From: Leptospira sp. B5-022
GTDB taxonomy: Bacteria > Spirochaetota > Leptospiria > Leptospirales > Leptospiraceae
Direction: 5' to 3'
Assembly (NCBI RefSeq): GCF_000347035.1
Contig: NZ_ANIJ01000024.1
Span: forward strand, 1-27,366
Length of the DNA: 27,366 bases
Part shown: positions 9,601-16,231 of the stretch, one piece after another
How positions within the stretch are numbered: position 1 is the first letter of the stretch
How the letters are laid out: each line of letters opens with the position of its first letter
The notes under the pieces: generated by a model
What the model saw: the letters and a program-made list of their open reading frames with translations, nothing else
Told to the model about the DNA's origin: nothing
Databases searched by the model: none
Translations under genes and position numbers: made by a program

Positions 9601-10167
9601 TGGAATCCCAGTTGCATTAGTTATAACGGAATCAGATGAGCCTCCGAAGGTGTAAGTATTTCCAAAAGGATCTTTTACGATCCAAACACAAGATGAATCA
9701 TTACAGGTAGATTGTTTTTGAAATTGAAAGAAGCTTTCCGGCTGTGATCTGTATTCTGTCCCATTTCCGCTAACATCAACTAAGCGACCAGCTAAGTCGC
9801 TTGTAAAAAAGTCATTCGAACCGTAAGTCATTCCGGAAGAAGTTTCTCTATATATTCCTGAAAATCCTGAGAGAGACCAACCCTCTCCTAGTAATCCTTC
9901 TCCAGATTCCACTGAATAAGAAATGTTTATGCTTGGTCCCCAATCTTTTCGAGCAGGAGGTAATTCGATAGGAAAGCTTGCTCCGATTTTTCCTCGGAAA
10001 TTGACATCTAAAGCGGGTAAATCAATCGGAATCTCGGATTCCTGCGTTAGGCTTCGTAGTGCAGAAGAGAAATATCTAGAAAGCGGTGCAAAGGAGAAGC
10101 CTAACGTAGTCCCTGCTACAAAAAGTAAAATTATCCCAAATTGGATAGATTTCTTTCTTTTAATCAT
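3613..10167 (-). CDS. Giant SpvB/FG-GAP/RHS repeat protein with 11-residue repeat tail
   Basis: This 2184-residue protein has, in order: a signal peptide or membrane anchor (about 8-27); an SpvB/TcB-type N-terminal region (GEGWSLSGFSGIYRE near 93-110); a six-cysteine insert near 340-390; about seven Ca-binding FG-GAP/VCBS-type motifs at about 405-740 (DAQGDGYPD, DINRDGRSD, DPNGDGLLD, DMNGDGFDD, DLNSDGRLD); many YD/RHS repeats at about 930-1640; two hydrophobic segments at about 1705-1755; a Gly/Ser linker; and the RHS core (HPDHLGS, KYTGQQEDRESSLYYYKARFFDP, GRFIQPDS, NPVNFRDPGG) at about 1815-1930. A variable C-terminal part follows, with ten 11-residue repeats (1956-2065) and a last domain of about 110 residues. 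Family knowledge: RHS/TcC shells enclose a C-terminal cargo, often a toxin. No known toxin motif was recognised. The start has a good ribosome site (AAAGGGTG). Confidence 0.92.
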   Translation of the reverse strand: MIKRKKSIQFGIILLFVAGTTLGFSFAPLSRYFSSALRSLTQESEIPIDLPALDVNFRGKIGASFPIELPPARKDWGPSINISYSVESGEGLLGEGWSLSGFSGIYRETSSGMTYGSNDFFTSDLAGRLVDVSGNGTEYRSQPESFFQFQKQSTCNDSSCVWIVKDPFGNTYTFGGSSDSVITNATGIPVIWGLRKAEDRFGNSYTFTYLPNVKRLYPQTISYQNKTISFVYESSGSSIISYSGGLQTVGSQLLSEIQISIDGSQVRSYSFEYETGEQGRKRLTSIDREESHPQFGTGSFIPVSFQYSAYGNYSLDRNTSWDISDKQLKFWSRTPMYDKTRCVEGAYACTVFGTTDCSYLAAEPASYTACMNTKATWGLACQLYVEAYYDSCNYGIKSPRVIGVWGDAQGDGYPDYIRFYGDEDSGTKIGVLFNGKNGSFSSSNPTLDKNIVGINFNTLRSLAFGDIDGNARSDLSISSGNLAELYTSDGVKFAIADDFAYSISSPTYLTEVPQFYTLSWLYDINRDGRSDHIRITGPDEIRVRFSNGTSFTNEKIYPVPGVVSNPGEFFDINSDSIPEFVRFTSSNGIEVYRFSSDLNSLILNSYTVGNNGQSANFNPDSGSLATRFWGDPNGDGLLDFITYENDSLEIYWNQFDSLSSTPTTVSIPGLTFNNEANKFKSYRFGDMNGDGFDDLVAGDGTNIRIFLSDGTTILSSPVKTIAASDEFDLVDLNSDGRLDLVVYKVPNNSITGGWEAYISKTGLPGNILTKITGAYGLESSISYIRRNDPSVSNLILPSSNSYPIIADNGGDLIVSSITNKLSDTVSETISYVYENGKIAIGDPYTSGYLGFSKVTTSNSRTNVKIIETYNQSSYLFSGKKISEEMRYVNGAQESIVTQKTYTYESASFNSIPYSRMSASSETTYLGGVQVASSSSTFTYDSCGNPKVSSEIGTSGTITRTQTYACDTANWVLNQPSTDKTERNGVLTDSKVYTYDDKELRIVTEFPSTSVTRTRTFAYDTYGNPITVTDSKGKETNVEYDSATSTFVTKTTNPLGHTTSMEYDSVYGLETKVTNANGGTETRAFDAYGRILRRIKPGESDWSEEFEYGNTGKPNEEYSQKSVRDDSYGELRYKEYIDIFGNVRRKESTSIQGSLLVEEAEYRADGKLQKQSTPYIQNVTPSDWVNYEYTGPEGRVSLISSPDGKTVSVTYNGLTTTSVVKKGSETLSTEIETKDTFGNTISKSSNGAIISYEYDEANRLTKIIDPAQGETNFTYDLFGNKKTVSDTSSGTSSHDYDTEGNLTRTVDARGRSIRNEYDDINRITRTYTDGSETQILYTYDTASNGIGRPASISDGLGTTNLEYNIKGNIVRKVRTIDDLTFVFRYSYDNQDRLQDFTYPDGSVSHYFYSEMGVMTGITMDMPDLGSYNHPVVKYEGPFPGTSGNFRVLRTLGNGVQSDIAFDPILKRPTGIKTTLKNGSIAQNLAYEYDSKDNIQKITDLLRPDRTQNFQFDSLNRLVSATGKYGAESYTYDSRGNLKQKGDTTLGYSDSSRPYRITSATSDLAGTTSYSYDGSGNIVNRGGDALTYDAFGKLVDIQPYGGGDRIRMNYGFDGARIKKVRDADASIEYYPDPSYEVVRKPGQPDTHTLYIRGLSGDLVSQLTRQDANLISIMEVSNSNILAKEYWKPGIDKLAGISKSSFHSFLYDYSGKLSLRYDLVVWTLILITAYYWFWKNKEKIKELSNPRLSSFAPLVLTVMIFSTVNNCGIFIPNQGEEGVPPWALIPVGNTDGTPSIDSPGNGSGGGSGSVGGTPIPGMIFFHPDHLGSISMVSNGEGSALTGGDLGGASLIAYKPYGEIDRTNSSGPDIFRYKYTGQQEDRESSLYYYKARFFDPKIGRFIQPDSVIASAKSQGMNRYMYVSGNPVNFRDPGGHNEYVHMFNEILKKMFHHANGVMSTVGHSIDHTWKDHFRRVDHTYRRYLRRIDHAVRSPLRAMDHSLRGYARGIDHRIKSYLSSLDRGVKAHFRRVDDGAKAHFRRVDHGFKGAMASIERGFRAAARGVDQTARRIGEAFEQEVLGKRHRDYTFHWSNPFSGGFSSVVKGILGYGGNFLSGFIFDSFIELYNSDQGRIIPITDIGIAGVFILYYQWGFDENPIVRFLVELYQYKKYNTAPGTCYVGNQEFTDCD
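3973..4302 (-). repeat. Ten tandem 33-bp units encoding 11-residue repeats
   Basis: Inside the 3' part of the RHS gene, a GATC-like anchor (GATC, GGTC or CGTC in nine units, diverged in one) recurs every 33 bp: 3987, 4020, 4053, 4086, 4119, 4152, 4185, 4218, 4251, 4284. The encoded units fit (H/Y)-(F/L)-R-R-(V/I)-D-H-x-x-(R/K)-x; the best are HFRRVDHTYRR, YLRRIDHAVRS and HFRRVDHGFKG. No unit has an insertion or deletion. Eleven-residue periodicity fits a continuous amphipathic or right-handed coiled helix, here strongly basic. Confidence 0.9.
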
Positions 10168-10296
10168 TCCAAAACACCCTTTCTACTTCTAAAATTCCCT
10201 AAAAAAACATTGCATTGTAGGGTAATTCTAAACTTTGTTTATTTGTTGGTATAAAAACGAAGTATTTCCAATATTGTGTCAAGTGAATTTGTTAAA
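10168..10296. promoter_or_regulatory. Divergent promoter region between RHS gene and envelope operon
   Basis: These 129 bp separate the starts of two divergent transcription units. On the minus strand a perfect TTGACA (10277-10282) faces the RHS gene, but no good -10 hexamer lies at the usual 16-18 bp. On the plus strand TATAAAA occurs at about 10250 without a convincing -35. Both units must start here; the exact promoters are not resolved. Confidence 0.35.
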
Positions 10297-11274
10297 ATGA
10301 AAATTTATCCCAATCATATACTCTTTGCTTCGCCTTTTTCATGCTTTAAAAATAACTTAAAATTTTATCTAACGTACGGAATCTTCGTCTTCGAATTTCT
10401 TTCTTGTACGTTTATTCCTGTCTCGGGTTGGGGAACTGTCACAGGTGCGGAAGCAAAAAGAAAATTAGAAGCAGCAATATCTTCGCAAGCGTCGATTGCA
10501 ACCTTTCTGAATCTTTCTGGAATAAGTAACAGTGGAACGTGTGGAAGTGGGGCAACTAATCAAAATCTATCAGAGAATGAATCTAATGGTAACGACACCT
10601 TTCAGGATGCATATCAATCTAGTAACAATAAAGTATTAGTTCCTGGAATTAACGGATCGACGATTACATATTCTGGAACAATCGATTCAGATAATGAATT
10701 TGATTTTATTTATGTTTATAGCAATGTTACCACTCAAATAGATGTTCTTAAAACTAATGGAACGGCGACCTGCGGTGCTTTTTATGGCTTCGATTACAAT
10801 GGTAACAATACTACAGAAGATGTAAGATTTGGGTCTCCGGACAATATAGGACACGGTTTTTATGGATCAGGACCGTCGTTAACAGATAATGATGAAATAT
10901 ACATCAGATGCACAGGTACAACTGCTCAGACATACACTATTTTATTCACTGATGAAACTCCAGTAACCCCAACTACACCTGGTATTACAGATCCTTCAAA
11001 CTTATCTGATAATACTTTTCTATCTAGTTATATCTTCTTCAGTATAGCTCACATAGATTCTGCTAAAACATATACAGTAGAATCCGTAGACTCTTGTCTT
11101 TCTGAGATAAAGAAGAAAGGACCTATGATTACAATATACAATGCAGAAGCAAAACGTCAGGCATCTCAGTGTGGCAAAGAAACTATTACTATCGATAGAA
11201 ACATAATGCTTGGCAACGCTTGTAAATTAGAACAAGCAAAAACGATCCAACTTGGTGATATAGGATTCCCCTAA
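10297..11274 (+). CDS. Lipoprotein, first gene of envelope operon
   Basis: The ATG at 10297 is preferred over an in-frame GTG at 10276 because it places the hydrophobic signal (LTYGIFVFEFLSC) at a more usual distance; the final cysteine is the likely lipidation site. The mature protein of about 280 residues is Ser/Thr/Asn-rich. The middle section (DNEFDFIYVYSNVTTQIDVL, CGAFYGFDYNGNN) resembles a beta-sandwich of the bacterial pre-peptidase C-terminal kind, which is an eye comparison only. Five further cysteines may form disulfides (SCLSEIKKKG, ASQCGKE, GNACKLE). It heads a run of five same-strand genes with gaps of 13 bp or less, divergent from the RHS gene. Confidence 0.75.
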   Translation: MKIYPNHILFASPFSCFKNNLKFYLTYGIFVFEFLSCTFIPVSGWGTVTGAEAKRKLEAAISSQASIATFLNLSGISNSGTCGSGATNQNLSENESNGNDTFQDAYQSSNNKVLVPGINGSTITYSGTIDSDNEFDFIYVYSNVTTQIDVLKTNGTATCGAFYGFDYNGNNTTEDVRFGSPDNIGHGFYGSGPSLTDNDEIYIRCTGTTAQTYTILFTDETPVTPTTPGITDPSNLSDNTFLSSYIFFSIAHIDSAKTYTVESVDSCLSEIKKKGPMITIYNAEAKRQASQCGKETITIDRNIMLGNACKLEQAKTIQLGDIGFP

Positions 11275-11287
11275 AGGCTAATACTTG

Positions 11288-12160
11288 ATGCGAATAACTT
11301 TTTATCTGTTCTTATTCATTGTCTGTTCTTATCAAATTACAGCCGCAGAATTACTTCTAAAAAATGGAAACTCGTTCTTATTAGATGTAGTCCATGAAGA
11401 TGATCGAAATGTTCAAGTAAATTGGAAGGGAAGAGTTTATACAATTCCGAAGAAGGAAGTCCAGAAATTAGATTATTCTAAGAAAGGAACTCAATCTTCC
11501 CATCGTTACTCCACATTTACATTGAAAGATGGAAGTAAAATTCGCGGGGTTATTGCGGAAGAAAGAGACAAGGGATATACAATCAGAACCGATGTCGGCT
11601 TTTTAGAAATAGATAAATCCCAGATCCAAGATATGGACAATGGAGGAAGTTCTTCCCCCGATCTGCCTAATGAATACTTAACTGAATCATCAAAACAGCC
11701 TGAGACCATCTTTGGTGGAAGTCTTAGTTTTTTAGCAAATACTTCTCCGATCGCACCTGCCCACAGCATAACAGGGGGTGCAGGATTTTTCGTAGAACCA
11801 GCTTTCTTATTTTTATCGGAAAAATACCAAGTTGGTTTTAAAGCTGAATATCTTGTTTCACCAGGTACTTCCAATTATTCTTTTCTCAACGCATATTCCT
11901 ATCTTAAAAGAGATTTCGGTATAGGAGATTCAAAGAACTGGTATGGAATCTTAGGAGCCGGGTTTGGTTCCGTTAGATATCAAAGAGGAGAAACACAAGT
12001 TTCAGGGTTGGATCCAATCGGTTACGTTGAGTTCGGATACCAAGGATGGAAACTTGGAAACATGGTCCTTCGATCTGGACTTAGAGCTAACTGCTATTTT
12101 GAGTCAAGAGGAACTGTCTGCATGGGTGGATTAGAAATTTCCTTAGGATATAGAATATGA
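11288..12160 (+). CDS. Predicted outer-membrane beta-barrel protein with SH3-like N-terminal part
   Basis: Starting at the ATG at 11288 (a TTG codon just before it is in frame), the 290-residue protein has a signal peptide ending near ITAAE. Residues about 20-110 contain two similar short beta units (LLLKNGNSFLLDVVHEDDRN and FTLKDGSKIRGVIAEERDKG), each followed by a hydrophobic strand and a Lys-rich end, like the small nucleation domains seen in some spirochaete envelope proteins. From about 140 onward alternating strands (GGAGFFVEPAFLF, YQVGFKAEYLV, WYGILGAGFGSVRYQ, PIGYVEFGYQG, LEISLGYRI) suggest an 8-strand outer-membrane barrel. The stop overlaps the next start by 4 bp (ATGA). Confidence 0.75.
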   Translation: MRITFYLFLFIVCSYQITAAELLLKNGNSFLLDVVHEDDRNVQVNWKGRVYTIPKKEVQKLDYSKKGTQSSHRYSTFTLKDGSKIRGVIAEERDKGYTIRTDVGFLEIDKSQIQDMDNGGSSSPDLPNEYLTESSKQPETIFGGSLSFLANTSPIAPAHSITGGAGFFVEPAFLFLSEKYQVGFKAEYLVSPGTSNYSFLNAYSYLKRDFGIGDSKNWYGILGAGFGSVRYQRGETQVSGLDPIGYVEFGYQGWKLGNMVLRSGLRANCYFESRGTVCMGGLEISLGYRI

Positions 12161-13542
12161 AAAGTTTATACCGAAGTTTCTTCTTTTTACTCATATTAAC
12201 TTCTTTAGCTTATTGCGATAACTCTCCTTTGAATGAAGGAGGGGGTTTAGAGGATGTATCAGTAAAATCTTTCTATCTATCGAACGGCTCAAAACAAGTT
12301 CAGTTCACTTGGACCTGCTCCGAATCGGCTGAAGGGTATATCTTCTATACTGATGGTAATGGTTCCCAAAATATTCTAATCAGTCCAAAAGCAGGAAAGA
12401 CTCATTTACTCCCATTAACTAACCTCACACCAAATTCAGAATACACTGCATATTTAGGATGCGGAAAACCAGAAGACAGAAGAGTTATGATGGTTCCCTT
12501 TAAAACTTGGATTAGTGATGATCCAATTAAAACGAGAGGTATTTGGTTGGTAGGAGGTGTCGGAGCGGATAACAATCCGGTTGCTCAAATAGATTTATAT
12601 GACCCAGTAGATAACCACTGGTATCCTTCTATTACAAGAGTTCCAACGCCGAGAGCATTTGCTTCAGTGGTAAATTTTAAGGGAAAGATTTTTGTAATCG
12701 GAGGATTAACTAAATCCGGATCTACTTTTTCTGTTTCATCCGCTGTAGAAGCTTACGATCCATTTACAGGAATTTGGACAACTTACAGTTCTGCTCCGGA
12801 TGCGATTCATAGTGGAATCTCAGCTACTGTCGGAAATGAAATTTACATTATCGCTAATGCACTAGATACGAATGTAACGGTAGGATACCCAACAAGCCGA
12901 GTATATAAACTCTTTCCAGAAATTGGGACACAAGGAACTTGGTCGCCACTCTTTACCTCCTTAACTCAAATTCTTCCCAGAGTGGATATGGGAGGTTGTG
13001 GAATCAACGGAAGTATTTTCTACACAGGAGGGCGATTAGCCGCTGATGGATCTGCATCGTCCTTTAATTCGGATGCTTATATTCCAGCCTCTAACTCAAC
13101 CACTTCTATTGGAGAACCATCTATCAATACCTCTGCACGACATGGAATGGGAACTGCTTGTTATCACCCGATTCCTAGCGATCCAAATCCTGGAGATGGT
13201 CCTGGAGTTTTGGTTGTAGGAGGTTCTACTGCTAGTAATTTATTCCAACCTGTTACACAAGTTACTCCAACGAATCTTTATGATTTTTATAGATTAGGAA
13301 CAAGTTCTGCAAACTTTCAAGCAGGTCCGGTATTACCAGTAGCTACATACTTTCCTGCTGCCGAAATTTCTTATGATCTCCGAATGGCTTTTGTTTTCGG
13401 CGGAGCTACCGCCTTAAATATCCCTAGTAAATCGGTCTACTCGATAGATTTGGGAAGCCCTGTTGCAGGACCTTGGACAAGTATTACCTCGGAAATGCCA
13501 GTAGCAAGATATGGTCATTCAGCAGTAATAATCAGCAGGTAA
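12157..13542 (+). CDS. Kelch-repeat lipoprotein with fibronectin III-like N-terminus
   Basis: This 461-residue protein has a signal peptide with lipobox SLAYC (Cys at about 20). Residues about 30-120 look like a fibronectin type III fold (QFTWTCSESAEGYIFY, LTNLTPNSEYTAYLGC). From about 125 to the end come Kelch-type beta-propeller blades: GIWLVGG, IDLYDPVDNHWYP, PRAFASVVNFKGKIFVIGG, VEAYDPFTGIWTTY, VLVVGGST, RMAFVFGGA and the closing MPVARYGHSAVII. The propeller probably closes by bringing the last strand back to the first blade. Kelch propellers act as binding platforms, so this is probably a surface or periplasmic adhesion or scaffold lipoprotein. It overlaps the upstream gene by 4 bp and precedes the TPR gene by 4 bp. 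Confidence 0.88.
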   Translation: MKSLYRSFFFLLILTSLAYCDNSPLNEGGGLEDVSVKSFYLSNGSKQVQFTWTCSESAEGYIFYTDGNGSQNILISPKAGKTHLLPLTNLTPNSEYTAYLGCGKPEDRRVMMVPFKTWISDDPIKTRGIWLVGGVGADNNPVAQIDLYDPVDNHWYPSITRVPTPRAFASVVNFKGKIFVIGGLTKSGSTFSVSSAVEAYDPFTGIWTTYSSAPDAIHSGISATVGNEIYIIANALDTNVTVGYPTSRVYKLFPEIGTQGTWSPLFTSLTQILPRVDMGGCGINGSIFYTGGRLAADGSASSFNSDAYIPASNSTTSIGEPSINTSARHGMGTACYHPIPSDPNPGDGPGVLVVGGSTASNLFQPVTQVTPTNLYDFYRLGTSSANFQAGPVLPVATYFPAAEISYDLRMAFVFGGATALNIPSKSVYSIDLGSPVAGPWTSITSEMPVARYGHSAVIISR

Positions 13543-13546
13543 GTGT

Positions 13547-14173
13547 ATGAGAAAAGTATTCAGAATAATTCTTTTAAGCCTGTATTTTTTATCATTTGTT
13601 AATATTTATTCAGAATCAGGAGAAACAAATTACTTTCAGATACGAGAACTAATCAATCGAAACAAGATAACGGAAGCCCAAGAAGCTCTTAAGCCGTTAC
13701 TGGAGTCGGAACCAGATAACCCCACTTTAAATCTTTATCAAACAGAGATCTGGATAATTCAGGGTGAAGAAAACTACCATACCGGAAATTTAAAAACTGC
13801 ATATGAATACTTTACAAAGGCCCAAGCTACATGGGCAAGTCATCCTACTGTCAGAAGTAGAATAGCTGAGCTACAAGGAAAGAAGCTTGTAGATCGACCT
13901 AAAAATATAGAAAAGCCGAGAGTATGGCAATCTCTCTCCGAAGTTCAAAATAAAAACACCTTAATTGTTTTAGCCGATCCTGAAGTAGTAGAATTAACAA
14001 ATCAACTTAAAGATGGGCTGAAGTCTCGAATCACTGAGTTAGAACAAAGAACTGTTGGACCAGATACAAAAACAGAGTTCTTTAATATTCCTCAAAAATG
14101 GATTCTATCTTTATTTGGAATCTCACTTTTGACTAATTTATTACTATCTGTTTTATTCTTCAGAAAGAGATAA
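13547..14173 (+). CDS. Exported TPR-like protein with C-terminal membrane helix
   Basis: The 208-residue protein starts with a signal peptide (FRIILLSLYFLSFVNIYSES). Residues about 30-110 form two or three tetratricopeptide-like helix pairs (KITEAQEALKPLLESEPDNP and GNLKTAYEYFTKAQATWASH). A Glu/Lys-rich stretch follows, then a single transmembrane helix near the end (WILSLFGISLLTNLLLSVLFF) and the short basic tail RKR, so the TPR part should face the periplasm with a membrane-anchored C-terminus. TPR units bind partner proteins, and here the partner may be one of the operon lipoproteins. The gene lies between the Kelch gene and the last lipoprotein gene with gaps of 4 and 1 bp. Confidence 0.78.
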   Translation: MRKVFRIILLSLYFLSFVNIYSESGETNYFQIRELINRNKITEAQEALKPLLESEPDNPTLNLYQTEIWIIQGEENYHTGNLKTAYEYFTKAQATWASHPTVRSRIAELQGKKLVDRPKNIEKPRVWQSLSEVQNKNTLIVLADPEVVELTNQLKDGLKSRITELEQRTVGPDTKTEFFNIPQKWILSLFGISLLTNLLLSVLFFRKR

Positions 14174-14174
14174 A

Positions 14175-14801
14175 ATGAAGTATTCCTCCCTATTTTTCAT
14201 ATTTCTAATAGTAAACTGTGTTACAAGATACGGAACAATAAAGACAGAATCTAATGATTCAAAACCAGCTACATCTATTATTAATATCGAAGCGTTACGT
14301 ATAAATGGGTATTATTTCGGTAGGCTAAAGTTAAAGAAATTAGATAAATTTGGCAGGGCTACTATTCAACATTTAAATGGAATAATAGACTTCCGTCATT
14401 TTAATACACTTAGAAAACAATTAGCAAATATAGAGCTTGAGAATGCAATCTACAAAGGAGAAATTATTATATCAAATAAAGATAATCAATTTTTCCAATA
14501 CTCTGTCGAAGGATCGGCTTCCATTGTGTTTGATTCAGAAGACCATAAAGAAGTTGGAGGAAAATTCGGTGGACCTTGCATACAAAAGGAATTTTCAAAA
14601 TTAATCTGCCGCGACCTGGTGCTTTCTGGAAATTCTCTTAATTTCTCAGTTGAAGATTTACAAAAGGATGAATTTTCATTTCTATTAACTTTTGCTATTC
14701 TTATCTTTCCAGCCTATATAACATTTGAATTCGGCTTACCTATTCCGTTATTTGGATTTTTGGGATACAACCGGAATCTACTCGTCAAAGAAATATTGTA
14801 G
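14175..14801 (+). CDS. Lipoprotein, last gene of envelope operon
   Basis: The 208-residue protein starts with a signal peptide whose lipobox is FLIVNC (Cys at about 15). The mature part is beta-rich, has a cysteine pair around a short loop (GPCIQKEFSKLICRD) and ends with a long hydrophobic segment (FLLTFAILIFPAYITFEFG). This order (beta region, paired cysteines, Lys/Glu-rich strand, hydrophobic C-terminus) is similar to the minus-strand lipoprotein that converges on it (14838-15487), so the two may be distant paralogues; this is an alignment by eye. No function is recognised. Confidence 0.72.
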   Translation: MKYSSLFFIFLIVNCVTRYGTIKTESNDSKPATSIINIEALRINGYYFGRLKLKKLDKFGRATIQHLNGIIDFRHFNTLRKQLANIELENAIYKGEIIISNKDNQFFQYSVEGSASIVFDSEDHKEVGGKFGGPCIQKEFSKLICRDLVLSGNSLNFSVEDLQKDEFSFLLTFAILIFPAYITFEFGLPIPLFGFLGYNRNLLVKEIL

Positions 14802-14806
14802 AGGGT

Positions 14807-14849
14807 AGATCCGAAAGGTTTTACATTAAAAGACTTTTTACATCGGATT
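14807..14849. terminator. Possible bidirectional terminator between convergent genes
   Basis: An imperfect inverted repeat lies between the plus-strand operon end and the minus-strand lipoprotein end: ATCCG pairs with CGGAT, AAAG with CTTT and TTTT with AAAA around a small ACATT loop. T-rich stretches occur on both strands. It overlaps the last codons of the minus-strand gene. The stem has bulges, so terminator strength is uncertain. Confidence 0.4.
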
Positions 14850-15272
14850 CGAAATCTCTAATTGAGTACGAACTACGCTAGGAGGTAAGATCCCATTTCC
14901 AAGTGTTATAATAGAAAAAAAGATACTTACTCCCCATTGCTCCTCAATTTCATTCGTAAGAATAATTTTAACCTCAGTCTTCTTTCCCTGTTTCACTATA
15001 ATATTTTCGCAATCATACTTTTCTAAAAGGTCTGTCTTTACAGAACATCTCTTATTTATATCTTTTATACTTTGGCTCTTGATAAAAATCGCATCCAATC
15101 GAAACGAATGAGGAAAATCCGAACCATAACCGGAAAGCACCCCTGAATATGTTCCCTCCAGAACCTTGAATTCAATCGACTCGCTCTTCTCTATAGTAAC
15201 GGTTCCATCTGACTGCAAAGTTTCGCAGACATTCGTACCAAATTCTAAGAAATAGTTTTTTGCGAAAGGCAT
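14838..15272 (-). CDS. Lipoprotein, C-terminal part of a probably frameshifted gene
   Basis: This 144-codon frame has no signal peptide of its own and is open for some residues before its first ATG. It holds cysteines (NVCETL, RCSVKTD, DCENIIV) and a hydrophobic C-terminal segment (VSIFFSIITLGNGILPPSV), like the lipoprotein that ends at 14801. It overlaps the preceding short lipoprotein frame by 28 bp. One extra A in the A6 run at 15256-15261 (minus-strand sense) would join the two into one lipoprotein of about 200 residues. It is therefore best read as the second half of a split gene, though separate translation from ATG 15272 is possible. Confidence 0.55.
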   Translation of the reverse strand: MPFAKNYFLEFGTNVCETLQSDGTVTIEKSESIEFKVLEGTYSGVLSGYGSDFPHSFRLDAIFIKSQSIKDINKRCSVKTDLLEKYDCENIIVKQGKKTEVKIILTNEIEEQWGVSIFFSIITLGNGILPPSVVRTQLEISNPM

Positions 15273-15487
15273 ACTCGGGAGAGTTCCAAGTGATTGATAG
15301 AGATATTGGTATTATTTTCAAACCTAAAAGAGATTATTCCTAAATTCTCTTTTTCTAAAATCTTTTGATCATAATATACAATTTGATTCGAAGAACATCC
15401 AAACATAAATATGATTGGAATTAGCTTTAATCGCCAAAATAAATCCCGAAAAGAAAACATATTTACCCTTGAAAATAACAAATGCAT
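15245..15487 (-). CDS. Lipoprotein, N-terminal part of a probably frameshifted gene
   Basis: This 80-codon frame encodes a signal peptide with lipobox IFMFGC and about 45 mature residues before it stops. Its end (LELSRVCLSQK) resembles the LEVQYLCLSQQN segment of the lipoprotein at 2998-3585. After a one-base correction at the A6 run the frame would continue KNYFLEFG, keeping the similarity to that motif across the break. The start may be the ATG at 15487 or a later one nearer the signal. It follows the CsgG-like gene on the same strand by 18 bp. It may be a pseudogene half, a homopolymer sequencing error, or a phase-variable gene. Confidence 0.55.
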   Translation of the reverse strand: MHLLFSRVNMFSFRDLFWRLKLIPIIFMFGCSSNQIVYYDQKILEKENLGIISFRFENNTNISINHLELSRVCLSQKTIS

Positions 15488-15505
15488 ATAACAGCTAAAA
15501 TGTTT

Positions 15506-16231
15506 TTAATAAAGAGTCATTACACCGGGATATGCTCTTCTTATCACGTCATGCCACTTATCATCTGGGATTCCGCTAAACCACTTCTCAATTGCTCTAG
15601 TCAGTAAGGCTTCATTCAATTTATCGCCTTCAACAGAAACTTCGCCTACCGCAAGTATCCCACCATCTTCTACTGAAATTAATTTACTTGTTAAGAGAAC
15701 TTCGTATTTGCGAGAGTAAGCTCCTCGAACCTTAACATCAAGTCTACTCAGCATAATTAAATCTGCTGTCGCTAACTTTCCTATTTGAATATTCTTCGCA
15801 TTGTCAAAGAGCCCAGTTTGATATAACGATGTTTCTTTTAAGATCTTAACTACTTCACTTCTTTCAAGAGGGGTAAATTTCTTATCAAGAAGATGCATAT
15901 TCATTTTTGTGATCAATCTATCTTCAAGAGAATTTAAGTATTCCTTAGAATCTGTCTCTGCCTTTTTCAAGACCGCATTATATCGGTCATCGTTCGATTT
16001 AATTCCTCTCTCCTTTTCAGCTTCCGAGATCCCATTCGTAGCTTGGAGAAATTTAGAGAATCCATCGGAAAAAGAATCACTCTCAACAGAATTAGCATAA
16101 AACTCTACGGCAAGGACCGCGACTTTGTTTTTCTTTGCGTAGCCTTCCTTTTCCACCGAGCGAACTTGAACACTCGAATCCGAGCATCCGATTAGAATTA
16201 AAATAGATACGGAAATGATGAAAGATCTCAT
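15506..16231 (-). CDS. CsgG/LpoB-like lipoprotein
   Basis: The 241-residue protein has a short signal peptide with lipobox LILIGC (Cys16). The rest follows the CsgG-type pattern: an opening strand (KVAVLAVEFYAN), a helix leading to LLDKKFTPLERSEVVKIL, then ETSLYQTGLFDNAKNIQIG and the strand LATADLIMLSRLDV, followed by LTSKLISVEDGGILAVGEV. Family knowledge: CsgG-like proteins are periplasm-facing outer-membrane lipoproteins; some form secretion channels, and others such as LpoB regulate peptidoglycan synthases. The membrane-spanning hairpins of true CsgG are not obvious, so a regulatory or assembly role is more likely than a pore. It is the first sure gene of a minus-strand group facing the envelope operon. 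Confidence 0.78.
   Translation of the reverse strand: MRSFIISVSILILIGCSDSSVQVRSVEKEGYAKKNKVAVLAVEFYANSVESDSFSDGFSKFLQATNGISEAEKERGIKSNDDRYNAVLKKAETDSKEYLNSLEDRLITKMNMHLLDKKFTPLERSEVVKILKETSLYQTGLFDNAKNIQIGKLATADLIMLSRLDVKVRGAYSRKYEVLLTSKLISVEDGGILAVGEVSVEGDKLNEALLTRAIEKWFSGIPDDKWHDVIRRAYPGVMTLY

Noticed and set aside
15245..15272. Programmed -1 frameshift at the A6 run
   Set aside because: The in-frame codons CAA AAA do not form a canonical slippery heptamer and no clear downstream stimulator was seen; an indel is simpler.
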